64,000 nucleotides of DNA from Druceiella hillmani (Eukaryota; Arthropoda; Insecta; Lepidoptera; Hepialidae). The position numbers and the translations under genes were made by a program. A model generated the notes under the pieces. The model did no database searches and was not told the DNA's origin. It saw only the letters and a program-made list of their open reading frames with translations. This document shows positions 1-11,720 of the stretch, piece after piece. Position 1 is the first letter of the stretch, and each line of letters begins with the position of its first letter. Location of the stretch: assembly GCA_039881145.1 (NCBI GenBank), contig JAYKKI010000007.1, forward strand, positions 40,939,001 to 41,003,000, read 5' to 3'.

Positions 1-1867
1 ACAGGAACATTGGATTGCACAAACAAACAAACGAATAAACAACCTCTCACCCTAAACGCATATACCTCCTCCGTTCCGTCGTGGGTAAATAAGTTACAGA
101 TAAATTTCAGCGACTAGTTTTAGTATTATAATTGTTATGGAAATTTATTCGTTTCAATAATATTAGTTTAATAATAGACAAATATGCACACAAGTGTACA
201 TGCTAATAACGTTTTGGAACTCTTAGAAAGAAATGTCTTATCAAATTACTATGATAAAAGTGGAGTAATATGTCGTGATTTTTGGGCTAGAAAAATGGAG
301 CCAAGTCTATAATGGAGCATTCATATCAACTGACATTTTTATTAAAAAATCTCTATTTCTTTAGAGTTACATGGACCTAGAGTTACAACTTATATTTAAT
401 CTTGAGTGTTACGTGGAACTACTTATATTTAAAGGTGTAACGGTACTTTTGCTCTACTTTAGCGTAATGATATGAGAACACAAACATACTCCGAGTTGTC
501 TCCAGTAACTCCAGAGGGAACTTGTCCCAGGATAGACTATTTTGTGTATATGCATTTTTCTATATCTTATTTTATACAAGGGCTGTTTAATAATTGATCT
601 AACAACTTGCAATTTTTAATTGAGGTATAATTTCTTTAAATTCTCCTATATAAATCAAAATCTAGTTTCCTCCGTCGACAATTTGTTTTATCGCAGTGTG
701 CCAGGGAAATTTCACTGAAAGTAAGAAGAGAAATTGTTACAATTGAAGTTTGGATCATGTTTTCTAAAAATTATTTCAACAATTGGTAACGTTCCTTAGG
801 TATACTAGGACTAGGACTTAAGTTTTATTCAAAGTTTATAATGTCACTTTAACGTAAACCCGCCTTCCACTAATTTAAGTCTAAGGTGTCACTAGTATCC
901 ACGAAAATATGTGTAAAGCCACGGGGCATGAATCCCGGAATTTTGAAATTCATGAATTGAAAAATGAATTGAAAAATCCTATATCGTTATCCTGGAATCA
1001 GATTAAGTTCCAAGAGAATATTGATTTTTTGTTAAAAAACATTATTTTACACTACATTATCTTATTCGAAGAATTCGAAGTTCACTGCAAGGCAAAACGT
1101 TAGACTCGCATCATTTTTGAGAACTTATTTCTTGGAGAAACATTTTCCTTCTAAGAATTTAGGTATTAGTTGATTATTTTGTTTACTTTTTATAGGTTAA
1201 AAATCAAAGATAGGAAATAAAATGTCATGTAAGACATATACTACTTTTAAGTGATTGTTTTCAAAAGTGATAAAATATTATTTGCTGAAAATTGCGGTTA
1301 CTGTCAAATGCCATATTATATTTCATTACTTGTTCCATTATACTGAACTATTGTGATTAGTAATGTGTTAGAAGGACCTAATCCTTAAAAAGACCGTTGA
1401 TAATGTTGATTAAATATTGTGATTTTTTCTGTCATTTTGTGGCTTACATACTCATTTCGTACCGTTAATCACATTTAGTTAGTACCAAATACATAGTTGT
1501 ATCTCTCTTGATTTTAGTAAAAGAATAAACTAATTTAATCTGAAAATAATCGTTTATTTCTAAAAACTTAGAAATCCCATAATCAGTTCTAGAACTCCGC
1601 AATTGAGTCCAATATTCGATTCGAATTCTGATTGTACTTCCGTCTAGATGCTTTCCCTATACTGCTACAAGCGAAGTAAAATAGTTTAAACCGTTGAAGC
1701 ATTTAGATATACAAAGCAAAAATAATGTTGTCTCAAATATTTTTCCACAAATCTCTTTACACTAAGTACAATGTTACCAATTTCTGAAGAAGTTTAAAAA
1801 AATATTGTAATAGCAACTCTTGAATAGAATGCTTCTGTTATAATTAATATTATTTATGATAAAATAA
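1..1867. other. AT-rich non-coding stretch
   Basis: No gene or recognisable repeat family is visible. The longest open frame (64 codons, 909-1103 plus) has no recognisable motif and ordinary AT-rich composition. A weak local duplication lies around 365-440, where a GAGTTAC(A/G)TGGA-like phrase followed by ACTTATATTTAA occurs twice. Confidence 0.6.
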
Positions 1868-1900
1868 CTTTTGCCCGCGGCGTAGCGCGCGTAAATTTTC
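1868..1900 (-). mobile_element. Possible Helitron-type 3' terminal fragment
   Basis: A short CpG-rich block (TTGCCCGCGGCG...GCGCGCGTAAA) sits abruptly in AT-rich DNA. Read on the minus strand it resembles the CCGCG-GAAG-CGCGGG hairpin that precedes Helitron 3' ends in Lepidoptera. The usual terminal CTAGT is degraded here, so only a fragment is claimed. Confidence 0.3.
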
Positions 1901-2530
1901 CATTAATGCGGCGCAGTTTTACATTAGTAATAATGTTTGCGTCTCAAAAATAGTTTTAACTGGGATAGAAATAATTTACAATTACGCTTGAAGCTGAGTT
2001 ACTGTAACAGTTTCGAAGGTACCCGTTGATAAGTTCTTGAATCTGCGCACACGGATCTTGCGTGAACGATAATTTAATTCTAAGTTTCTTAGGGAGAATG
2101 TTCTCTCGGGACGAGAGGTAGCGTAGATTTTAACTTCAATCCCAAACATCATCCTGGTCAAATTCCCATTAAAATGAATCGAATATTTTTTACATGCTTC
2201 TCTAACAAAGAGATACACAAACGGATGAATATTTTAAAAAGATATTGTATTTCCTTACAAAATTACCTCTCGAAAGATTTTATTTGAGAATACTGATAAT
2301 ACAGTATTGTAATAAAAATAAATAAGTTATATATTTGATCATTTTTCTAGGAAGTTTTATCATTGACTCACGTTAGTAAGAGTTGGCGAAAAGCGAGTCT
2401 TATTAAATATTATAATTGCTTTAAAAAGCACTTAAACGAAAAGTAATCTGTTAAGAATTCCAGCACTTAATGTGTTATTCCGATAACGAATTTAGAGGAG
2501 AAATGCAGGATAATAATAGGATTAAAATAC
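1901..2530. other. Non-coding stretch with one unexplained open frame
   Basis: Mostly AT-rich. A 78-codon minus-strand frame (1982-2218) is basic and slightly richer in GC than its surroundings, with a stretch reading MFGIEVKIYATSRPERTFSL. I do not recognise it and cannot tell whether it is a decayed coding fragment or chance. Nothing else is visible. Confidence 0.45.
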
Positions 2531-3240
2531 CTAATCATCATCAAAAGCACAATAGCCCTCTGTAGGCCAAGGCTGGCTCGCTGATTCTCCTCCACCTGAC
2601 CCTGTCTGACGCGATGGCCTTCCACCGATTGACTCCCAGTGGTTGACTCCCTTTTTAATGTCATCCAGCCAACGTGTTGGTGGTCGTCCTTTTCGGCTAG
2701 TCCCCTCAATCTTCGAAAAAGTTACTTTTTTGGCCGGAAATATGTCAGCATATCTGTAAAGGTGGCCAAGCCACCTAGTACGTGATGCTTTTATGGTTGT
2801 CACAATATCGGTTCAGCCGTATTTGTCATATTTTCTGTAAATTTCATAGTTGTAAAGGGTTCTCCACATGTTATTCTCTTGAATAAGTCCAAAAATCCTT
2901 CTTAATTTTTTTCTTTCGAAAATGAGTAGATTTTTTTTCTCTGCTTTATTAAGGAAAAAAAACTACTTTACAGCATTCACTTCCATGCAGAAGTATAGGC
3001 TTGATTAAAGTTTTATACGTGCCTAACTTAGTCCTAATAGAAATAAACTTGGATTTGAATTGGTTTCTAAGGCCGTAAAAACTTCTGTTACCTATGAAGA
3101 TTCTATTGTTTATTTCCAATTTCAGATCATTGCAACATGAGATCAGAGTTCCCAAATACTTAAATTGTTTTACAGTTTCAAAAGTGAAATTTCGTCTGAA
3201 ATGCCTAATACCGGATACAGATAATATCTTATAAACTTAA
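2531..3240 (-). mobile_element. RTE-type LINE 3' remnant (broken reverse transcriptase C-terminus)
   Basis: Read on the minus strand, this encodes the C-terminal part of a non-LTR retrotransposon polyprotein in at least two frames. From 5' to 3' one sees FKYLGTL, LEINNRI, YKTLIKPILLHGSE (about 3200 to 2970), then RTRWLGHLYRY and GRPPTRWLDDI (about 2775 to 2640). These phrases and their order are typical of RTE-clade 'endonuclease-reverse transcriptase' proteins. A run of GAT triplets just before the stop (Asp-Asp-Asp at 2531-2545) matches the triplet-rich RTE 3' tail. The catalytic YXDD region and the whole endonuclease are missing, and a frame change lies between about 2800 and 2950. It is a 5'-truncated, dead copy. 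Confidence 0.85.
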
Positions 3241-4154
3241 TGGCATGCGAATCACTGTCGTTCCGGTAGAGTTGAGGGTGGAATAGCAATAGTTTTGCTT
3301 GTAACGACACGCTCGATTCAAGCAGTAAATTATTGAGAGCTTTTGTTTGTTTGTTCTAGCTGTTGAGAGCATGTTGCCTTGCATAATCTAAAAGCCCGTC
3401 TGTTTATAAAACGACGGTGATATTATTTATTTTGGTGGTTATGAAACGGTTTCGGTAGTATCTTAACAGATAAATATTTGATTTTATCAGCACCGAGAAT
3501 TTTATATATTCTATTTTTTAGTTTAAGGACCGAACAAAATGGTTTCTGCTGGACAGCGTTGTTTATCCGTTACGTGATATTTATTTTGTTTTGTGTTGTG
3601 TTGTTTTTTGCTGTTGTTCTTTTCAAATATGTATTGGAGAAATTTCTAGCAGACACAATGGATAAGAAAAAGAAAGGGTCTTAGGAGGGAGGTATCTTAA
3701 ACTGAGCTCTCGATAAAGTAATGTTCAAAAAAGTATATTTAAGGGAAAATTCTTTAAATCACGCGGCGTACCTAAGAACACATTTGCTAAGGTGGCTTTT
3801 CTATAATATGGAAAAAAGTTCATTATAAGAAATTTACGAATATATTTCCACCAGAATAGGAGAATCAATTAGTAAATCGTATAAAAAAAATGACCAAAAC
3901 GATTGATACCATTGACAAAAAAGGATCTTTTGAAATTTACTTTTAGCCTCACAGTATATTTTAAAATTCTCCATTGTTATAACATTGTTGAAGGAAAAGC
4001 TGGTAAACATTTTCATGAATTTGCGGCTGTAAATATCATTGAGGATCCCAGAATAAGTTAGAATTAGTTATAGTCGAGTTTGGTGCGAGCAGCAGGTGTT
4101 CATAGATTTCAGGTTGATTTGCTTTTTCAAATATTGAAAAAAACTCCTAAAAAG
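3241..4154. other. AT-rich non-coding stretch
   Basis: Nothing convincing is visible. Open frames at 3478-3684 (plus) and 3834-4016 (minus) are hydrophobic or lysine-rich by AT bias and show no family motif. Confidence 0.6.
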
Positions 4155-4472
4155 ACGGTCAAGTGCGAGTAGAATTCGCACCCTGTGTGATCCGTGCCAT
4201 GCTATAAAATTATCCGTAAAGCTCATTAAATATTTTACAAATTTAAAAAATTCAAAATGTTTGCAAGTCCGTATCTTTTTATTGTATTGAATTAGATTTT
4301 TTAAAGGGCTATCGGGATATATATTAATTTCAACTTAATACCGCTTTCCTTTCCTGAGAAAAAAGGCCTTGATAACCTTATATGATCACTTTATAGACGT
4401 AATAGACGGACTATAAAGTGATTATATACAGCTTACGTTTTTCCATTCTGAGGTGCGAAACCCTAAAAAACA
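4155..4472 (+). mobile_element. Decayed interspersed element, GGTTCCGTAC family
   Basis: The start (CGGTCAAGTGCGAGT, then AATTCGCACCC...GTGATCCGTGCC) and the end (TTCCATTCTGAGGTGCGAAA then CCCTAAAAAA) match the two ends of a very common lepidopteran interspersed repeat. Its usual form starts with a 'CAAGTGCGAG..CTCGC.C....GGGTTCCGTAC' block and ends with 'GAGGTACGGAACCCTAAAAA'. The interior carries the TTTCTGAGAAAA-like phrase also seen near 23520 and 58940. An internal 12-bp-arm inverted repeat (ATCACTTTATAG / CTATAAAGTGAT, about 4385-4423) replaces the usual GACAGAC-rich segment. The superfamily is unknown to me; assignment rests on remembered consensus. Confidence 0.6.
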
Positions 4473-6329
4473 TTATTTTTTACCTTCTAATACTTGCAAC
4501 TGTAATTAAATCTGTGTTTCTTTTCTTCAAAAGCATCAACAAATTCTGGCTCGTAAATCTGTGTTCTCAGTAGGAAGCCAACTGGGTTACATTCTTTTAA
4601 ATTATTTTACCGACATTAATTATCTTTCAAGTGATGCAATAAATATTCCTCTGAATAAAAGTGAGCCAATTTCTAACGCATTGAGCACTACATAGTAATC
4701 ACCTAATGATATAAAATGTAAATCTATTAGTGAAAATGTGGATAGTGCCCAAAAGATTTTGATTATCTATCTCTTAAGAAGAAAAAAAGATATAAAAAAT
4801 AAAAAAGGGGTAGTACGTGCTTACTGTTCGATTTTAGGAGCCAATTTTTTGTGTCCAGTACAAGGCGCCATTTTATGGGTCTATCGAGTCCCAAACTAGA
4901 AGTATATGTGTTTTGATTTAAAATAATTTCGTAGCAAGTACTATAACTCTTTTAATTTAACTTGATTTCTAGTTTAGTTGAATAATAATTAAAAGGCAGA
5001 ACACTTTTAGTATTAAAATAGTTTTTTTATCTAAAAAAGTTCCTAAGTATCCGCTACTAGGGGAACTCCGCCCTAACGTATGTATGTATGTTAACGTAAA
5101 CCGTATGTACAACACACACATCCATACATTCCGGGATACAGTCCGTGATAATATTTCAAATTAGTTCTAGAACTGAAAATTAACTTCTATCAGTGACCTA
5201 AAATTATAAACCTTTTTAACATGTATTCAATATGTAGAATATAAGGGGAAAAGCTACTTTTCCCTTTGATTTCGCTCGACGTTAGGGCTACGTAAAAAGC
5301 AGTATCTTCATCCCGTCGAAAGTGTAAATGGATAACTTGAAAAAGACTTACTACTCGTTCTTTTGGTTTAATAAAATATTGTTACTACTTTCTAAAGAGA
5401 CAAGTCTTTAAATCTGCCAGTGATATAATTTGAACTCTGAGGATGTTTTAATGTATTATTAATGTTTCGATTTAATATTAATTATGATTTAACAATCTGA
5501 GACGTGATTCGTGTTCAGAAATATGATTGTATTTTCTGAGCCTGAGGAAATAATGGTGACATACATTTTGAAGGCGTTCTAACGCTTCAAAATGTGTGTC
5601 ACTGCTAAAAATTAAGATCAGGACATCACACATCTCCAATCCACTCGATCAGTGGTAATGGGAGTATATGACAAAGGTAGACTTTCAGTTTACCCGAAAG
5701 AAAATGTTGAAGACGCTTGAGAGAGTGTATCTCGCTGACAATACAACGACTAATAAATTTACTTGAGGCAGCTAACTAAGATTTTGATCGATCAGAAAAC
5801 CCAGGTTTTTTTACAGTTTACATGTATGAGATTGCTGTACTATTTAGTACTAATTGACCTTAATTAGTCATCGATCTTTATAAATAGCGCATAGAAATAT
5901 AGGTGCACTTAAATATTTAAATTTTCATGTGTGCCTAATTGTGTACAGAAAGTAAGTATGTACGTACATACGTATGTCAGTATATACGTAACCGAAGTAC
6001 AATAGCACTTAATATATTATAAAAAAGGAGCACAGAGGATATTTCAATATGCTTTCTCGAGTTCAAATATTCTAAAACGTCAATTCTTTATACTTACTTG
6101 CCACTAAAGGTCAGACATGATGAAAAAAGAGTTGTAACATTACGTGTTTAATCATCATTTTAAGTCTGTAATACATATAGTTTAGGAAGAATTTCATTAC
6201 GACAAACGGACAAGTAATGAGACGACTTACCAGAATAATATAATTCGTTTATACCCCTTTGGGCAGGGGACCCTGAAAAATGAGCATACTTTTGTAAAAC
6301 TCAATAGACATGATATAAACAAGACCCTT
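4473..6329. other. AT-rich non-coding stretch
   Basis: No gene is visible. It holds short TATG/TACG-rich simple sequence at about 5078-5125 and 5950-5990, a TTAATTAGTCAT homeodomain-like site at 5860-5871, and the hairpin described separately at 5556-5602. Confidence 0.6.
5556..5602. other. Imperfect 22-bp hairpin
   Basis: Arms 5556-5578 and 5581-5602 are reverse complements apart from one bulged base and one wobble-type difference, with only two bases between them. The core is CATTTTGAAGGCGTT against AACGCTTCAAAATG. The loop is too small for a standard microRNA precursor, so a foldback insertion scar is the simpler reading. Confidence 0.6.
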
Positions 6330-6590
6330 TATGCAGAACTTAATTGAAATACCTTTATACAAAAATAGACTCGATTATTTCGTTCGCATTCGCCAGAGCA
6401 GTGCGGCGTCGTTTGTGCCTGCTGAAAGCGGTGGCTTCGGCTTTGAGTTTCCCGGTAATAAACGAAATAAATACCTCCCTTTGTTGTATGAATGTGTCGG
6501 CAGTGTTTTACGGCGAATGCGGACACGGGCAAAGTATCAAATGATACGGACGAAGGTCATCCCCCTGCGGCATCTTAAATAGTTGAAGCG
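6330..6590. promoter_or_regulatory. Candidate regulatory island
   Basis: A higher-GC, high-complexity block surrounded by AT-rich DNA. Three overlapping open frames cross it but none shows a protein motif, so it looks like constrained non-coding DNA rather than an exon. Visible motif-like words include CGGTAATAAACG, CCCTTTGTTG (SOX/TCF-like) and TTGTATGAATG, plus GTATCAAATGATAC, a 14-bp palindrome at about 6534-6547. Function is inferred from composition only. Confidence 0.4.
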
Positions 6591-7479
6591 CAAAGTTCCT
6601 TAGTTTTTGCTCTAGTTGAAAATTGTATTTTAATTTTTATCCATGATATATTGACTATATTTTGAATTAAGATTTCATTCGAGCACGTTCGGTAGTCGTC
6701 CTTATAAATTCGCTTTTAAAACATTTTTGTTAGGTTTAAATTGTCGTCAAAATATATATATTATTTGGCAAGCTTGCTTAGTTGTGAAGTTGCAATATTG
6801 TTACGACAGTGTGTGTATTAATTGTCAATGCGTTGTATTCTAAATATCAGGTCTATTTGGTTTTAAAAGTTAGCATATTGCCATTTATGATACTTAGTAT
6901 TTGTTTCCTTGTAAATAAATTTCATCTATTAATAATAACATTTAATATAGTATCGCGAATTTTAAATATTTTCTTTCATTAAATATAATTCCCAAAATAT
7001 ACTTTATCATCAATGCTTTTGGAAAAGAATCAGAATTCTTTTATAGTAATGAAGTTGAGAAAATGTATTCGATTACTATGTATGATTCATCACACATGAG
7101 ATTGGTCACTTCGTTTCTCCAGAACTTAACAAAATCTCGTTGGATTGATAGCGCAGGTCTTAAGAGGTTAATCTCAATTTTAGTTTTTACCCCTGTAAAA
7201 ATATAGTACCCAATATAAATATATTGGGTACTATATTATTACGTTGTGAATAATTAATATTTGTAAATAGTTTAATACGAATGCTACGTACCCTTAAATA
7301 TTTATAAGTACGTTCTTACTCTCTGAGTGCGTCTTATAATCGTATTAGACATTTTTTATTTTAAATTGGGATATACTAATTAATCTATTGCACGTTATCA
7401 TAATAATAAAATAATTATAAAAGATTACTTTCTGTAAACTATACGGCACGCTACTTCTTAAACTCGTTTCGACCAAACA
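6591..7479. other. AT-rich non-coding stretch
   Basis: No gene is visible. The only structure is the near-perfect palindrome at 7200-7237. Confidence 0.6.
7200..7237. other. 38-bp palindrome
   Basis: Two perfect 18-base arms (7200-7217 and 7220-7237, core TAGTACCCAATATA) are separated by two bases. It can form a cruciform or hairpin. It may be the scar of a foldback event; no partner copy is seen in this window. Confidence 0.8.
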
Positions 7480-7715
7480 GAAAGATTCTCACTCAGCCGA
7501 CGTCTCTGAGTTGTACCGAGATTTCGTTTCTGAATGTGGAGAAATGTACCTCTCTGCTATGCCTTCGTTTGCTTAGCAGGTAGTGGTGAGCCTTTGTGCG
7601 GGCCGCCCGCCACAAAGGAGAGGGGCGAGACGCGACTATTTTGCCAAGTATGACTTCCGTGTTTCATCATCGATTCGCTGCATCGGCTAGCAGCCGCCGC
7701 GGCCGCGCGTAGAAA
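7480..7715. promoter_or_regulatory. Candidate regulatory island with inverted CTTTGTG sites
   Basis: A CpG-rich, non-repetitive block without a coding frame. At 7591-7618 it contains CCTTTGTGCGGGC facing GCCCGCCACAAAGG, an inverted repeat with one bulged base, placing two TCF/SOX-like CTTTGTG/CACAAAG words head to head. The block ends in AGCAGCCGCCGCGGCCGCGC. A regulatory role is inferred. Confidence 0.4.
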
Positions 7716-8574
7716 GTCTAGTGTTGTAATGTTTTATTTAAACCGATGTATTGAAAGTATCGATTTTACGATAGAATTTGATGAATCGTGTTATCTTGGA
7801 ATAATTTTATATAATAGTTATCTTGGATTTTACATTTAATAAACGTAAAATCGATGACTCTATTACATGCTATCTATGAGATAAACGAACTTGTTTCAAT
7901 AATACAAATTCCAAAATGTTACAAAAACATTACATTTATGCTCTTATACGTTTTAATAAAGAAAAAAGGCCTAATCTTATGACGAATACAACAATTAATA
8001 AATTTAATAACACTAGGATACTTTCTATTTTAGGGAATCTATCCATTTAACAACCGGAACCCAATTTAACCCATCTATAAAATTTCTCTTTTGGGCAAAG
8101 AATGATTACTCAGTATATTTAGGAGAAAATTAATAGAAAATAGTAAAGGAAAGTAATTATATCTCTTAAGAACAGATATCGAAAGAACGTCTTTTGGATA
8201 TAATTATTTTCATGTGAACTTTATAGTAATTAATTAATCAATGATATTAGTAATTAATAATGATATTATTGACAATAGTTAAAAATGATGTTGGCAATAT
8301 TTTGCCGAATAAGTCCAATTGATAGACGGAGGAGAAATCCTTTGAAAGTGCTTTTTAGTACTGTGTTGCCTGAAGTCTTTTTAAAACAATTCAAATAATC
8401 AATGGATTAAATATTAAAAGAAGAAACTTTAATGATTAAATATTATGTAATTATTGGTGCTTTTATTTAATTTTTTTGTTTTTGAAAGACTTATAGAATA
8501 ATTTTGTGTGGAGCACAGTTTTTCATCGATGCATAATATCGATGTTTCTTTTTAACGAGCATCCCTACTTTAAT
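7716..8574. other. AT-rich non-coding stretch
   Basis: Nothing beyond AT-rich sequence. Two ATCGAT words lie close together at about 8526-8553. Confidence 0.6.
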
Positions 8575-8700
8575 AACATTCAGATAGTGGGACGAACAAG
8601 ACACTCGAGTTTCAAAGGCAAAGGCGGCGAGCGTCTATGATGCGTCCCGGACGGAGGCATCGACGTCATCTTTTTCATTGATTTAAATGGATTCTCAAGA
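8575..8700. promoter_or_regulatory. Small candidate regulatory island
   Basis: A compact block of higher GC and complexity (GGCAAAGGCGGCGAGCG, GCATCGACGTCATC) with a CRE-like GACGTCA core. No open frame of note. Called on composition only. Confidence 0.3.
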
Positions 8701-9439
8701 AGAGTATATCGTATGCAATTTACTTGCAATTGACAGTGGGTTTCACACTGATTTATTTTGCTTGTTTGGGTATTTTTTTTAAATTTTCTTTTAAGCGAAA
8801 GTTTGTTTTATAGGAAAAGATATGATATGGTATTCATGTTATGGAGATTCATTCATCGGTACTTTCACGCTGGTAGATGTTATACGAGGAATTGATGCGC
8901 TTTTGGGCAAAATTTAACAACTGCAGAGTCAAGTTGCTAAATTCACAGCTGTTGCTTTTTGCCCACTCCAGGTTAACAAAAGAAAAGATGTTTTAAGTGG
9001 AATTTTTAAGTTTATAGTTTTTAGAAATTTGGGTACTCGATTTTTTTTCGTAATATAAATGATTTAATTTTTATTATTGAATATGCTTGAAAAGGAAATA
9101 AGTGCAGATCGAGAGTAAAAGAGAAATATTTAAGAGAACGCATTGAAAATAGGTGGATGGTCAACCAGGGAAGGTTAACAGATTTATATTATATAAAGTA
9201 CATTTTGCATTAAAATTTGACTACGCAATACGTCTGACAAAGAATTATTATTATTATTTAAAGCTTGTAATTTTTCTCGGATCCATGTAAGTACTAATAA
9301 GACTTTTAACCCCCTATGGTTGTTACATTGATATAGCAGACCGGCTTCTATCATTCCTAAGTATTAAGACAATTGCACTCAATAATTGGTTTTTTGTATC
9401 CCATCTAATTCTCGAGGTATATTATTTCAACGTTAACGC
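8701..9439. other. AT-rich non-coding stretch
   Basis: No gene or repeat family is visible. Confidence 0.6.
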
Positions 9440-9560
9440 AAGGGTTAAATGTCATGCAGTACATCGCACACCGGGCCCTGAGCACGATCAAAATGAAACG
9501 AAGGGACTCGCCGACACAGAAAGAAGTATCGATTCTACTGGTTATCTTGTTCTGTTTATG
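9440..9560. promoter_or_regulatory. Small candidate regulatory island
   Basis: A short complex block (CACACCGGGCCCTGAGCACG, GGGACTCGCCGACAC) between AT-rich flanks, followed by ACTGGTTATC and TGATAAC GATA-like words in opposite orientations. Inferred only. Confidence 0.3.
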
Positions 9561-9929
9561 ATAACAAAACGTTTTATTGTAATTACTGTTAAGAAAATAT
9601 TGGCAATAAAAATTGTTTTTCTATTGAAACTAAAGTTGTTTCTTCATAAGAAACGCTCAAACCAAAAAGTATGGATTACTTTCGTCTTGAAGAACTAGAA
9701 AAGAAATTCTTGCTGTTTAAATTATCTGACAGTTTCTATGATACAATTTTTATGCACCTATCCAAATTAAATTTCATTGAAAAATTAAGCGTTTAGCATT
9801 TAGCGTACCAGATTTCACTTTTGTTCTTTTATATTGAGAGTTAATGTATTAATATTGAGAATTCTCTAGGTTTACAAGTTATCTTAAATTAAGTGTTCGT
9901 GGATAAAACGTATTAACGATATCTCTCGT
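9561..9929. other. AT-rich non-coding stretch
   Basis: Nothing recognisable. Confidence 0.6.
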
Positions 9930-10440
9930 GAACATCTGTCAGTATACATTATAGTGTTTATCAACCTCAACGGCAGTACTATCACCTCCATAATTCATTC
10001 TATTTGTATACACATTCCTAAGGGCTTAGCGTTTAGACTATCCGAGTATACTTTCGAGGTGTTTCGCAATATGCCCTCCGCAAATTCCAATTCGGCATTC
10101 CGTTTGTAATTAGACACGATATAGCACAGTGTCTTGTGAGTACCTTCGTGTCAATTATCGTCTTATTTATAGTGAAGTTGTAAAGTAGACAGACGTCGCT
10201 GATGTTGATCATATCTTAGTGAAGTAAACTTTGTGTAATATTAACGCGCTCTGAGGGAGTTTCTCTCGAAAATCAAGTTTGAGACGAAACATTTCAATCT
10301 TGACGTCGTTAACTTTGTTAGGAGTCGCGCTGCGACACGGGGCTCTGCACACACACAGTCAAACATATGTATTTACTAGCACACACCGAACACGCATTCA
10401 TCGTACACATACCGGTACAATTTTATCCAGAGGTGTTCCT
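9930..10440. promoter_or_regulatory. Broad medium-GC complex segment
   Basis: More complex than the surrounding DNA. It contains a GTCGCGCTGCGAC palindrome (about 10324-10336), GACGTCGTTAAC, and several TTTAT or TAATTA homeodomain-type words. A GTGAGTACC donor-like word at about 10137 could mark an untranslated exon edge, but there is no supporting frame. A distal regulatory segment or non-coding exon are both possible. Confidence 0.25.
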
Positions 10441-10779
10441 GTGTAAATATTCATCGAGTAAGTTTTCCTAAAGATATATTCTAGACCGAGTTCTAGAGGA
10501 GGGATTTAATCTAAGTAGATAGTTTCGCAGGATGATGAAAATTTTTTTTAATGATAAATCTGAAGTTGTTTAGGACGATACTCGACCTGAATATAAGGTA
10601 TGCTCAAATATTTAATCCTGTCTCGAAGACGCAATATAAGTAATATATTTTATACGGCTTAGTTAATAATACTATAATTAATAAATAAATGACTGATATA
10701 ATAAAGTAGATATTAGCAAGTTTCAAAACTAGTAAAATTCTCCACGTCTTTTAACCAATACATAAAGTTTACTAAACGC
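10441..10779. other. AT-rich non-coding stretch
   Basis: Nothing recognisable. Confidence 0.6.
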
Positions 10780-11720
10780 AAATGCTTACGAATAAGTCGC
10801 AAAACGGCCATAAACCCCTATAACGGATGTGGCAGTGGGGGTAGCTAATGCGAGGGATTGATTAGCGCGGCGAATGTAATTAAAGGGCGCTAATAAGTAA
10901 TCCGAGGCCACGTCGACTGATGATAGAGTCAGCTCACTAATCGGCTTCGCCGCCGCCGACATTTCGAATTTAAGAATGCCCATTCGCCCCCCACCGGTAC
11001 ACCCTGCAGCGCCCCGGCCTGTCGCGCGACACTTGCGGCGGGGCGGGCGGGTGCGGCGCGGGGGGCGCGGCCGTGCGGTTTCCTTTTGATGTCATCTTCG
11101 CGCAAACTTTGCTACAGGATCGGCTTTGAGATACAGAGACAGCGAGTGACTAATTTGGCCCAGCATTTGATCTCGAGATGTCGCCTATCTCCGTCCCGCT
11201 CTCCTCGTGTAATATCTCGCGGTGGGAAGCTCTCTACAAAATTTTGCTTTGATCGTAAAGTTAAATTATATGGGAATTGGGCATTAAATGGATACACACG
11301 AGAGTGTGTACGTGTGCCGTTTGTGCTCTCGCGTTACATAACTCATTTAGCGAAAATGCCTTTGAGCGGGCTCGAGCGCGCGGGCGAGCCGTTTGAAGAC
11401 GCGAACGCTCAAAAGATTCTAGTGCTCTCGAACTAAATGAATAATTTGACAAAAACAAAACTTTGGGCCGGAAAGTTAGCTCGGAGCGGAGCTCGGCTCG
11501 GCGAACTCGCGCGAATGTTTGTCACTGTCGTGTGTGGGCTAATGGAGGCGGCGGGCGTGCCAACTGTCTCTACGGCCGCGCGCCGCGCGCGATTCAATGC
11601 GCCGCACGACGTTTATGTTCGACCGTTAATTACGGCGACTTGTCTTCGGCGAGCCGAATTTATTCGTTCCTAAACATTGCGGTCGCTGCAGTGGCCATAT
11701 CGTCGTAATTTGTTATGACC
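10780..11720. promoter_or_regulatory. Large CpG-rich island
   Basis: One of the most CpG-rich segments in the window, with a nearly pure G/C core around 10985-11080. Complex flanks carry GTAATTAAAGGGCG, CACTAATCGGC, GATGTCATC and GTACGTGTGCC-like words. Frames of 116, 78 and 81 codons occur on plus and 61-65 codons on minus, all overlapping in different frames, which is what GC-rich DNA lacking TA-containing stops gives by chance; none has a domain. It could be a promoter of an untranslated RNA or of a gene outside the window, or a strong enhancer or Polycomb-type element. Confidence 0.45.

Noticed and set aside
1982..2218. 78-codon minus-strand frame as a coding fragment
   Set aside because: Looks slightly protein-like and basic but matches nothing I know; could not be supported as a gene.
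11086..11436. 116-codon plus-strand frame in the CpG-rich island as a coding exon
   Set aside because: Overlapped by similar frames on both strands, no domain, GC-driven lack of stops.
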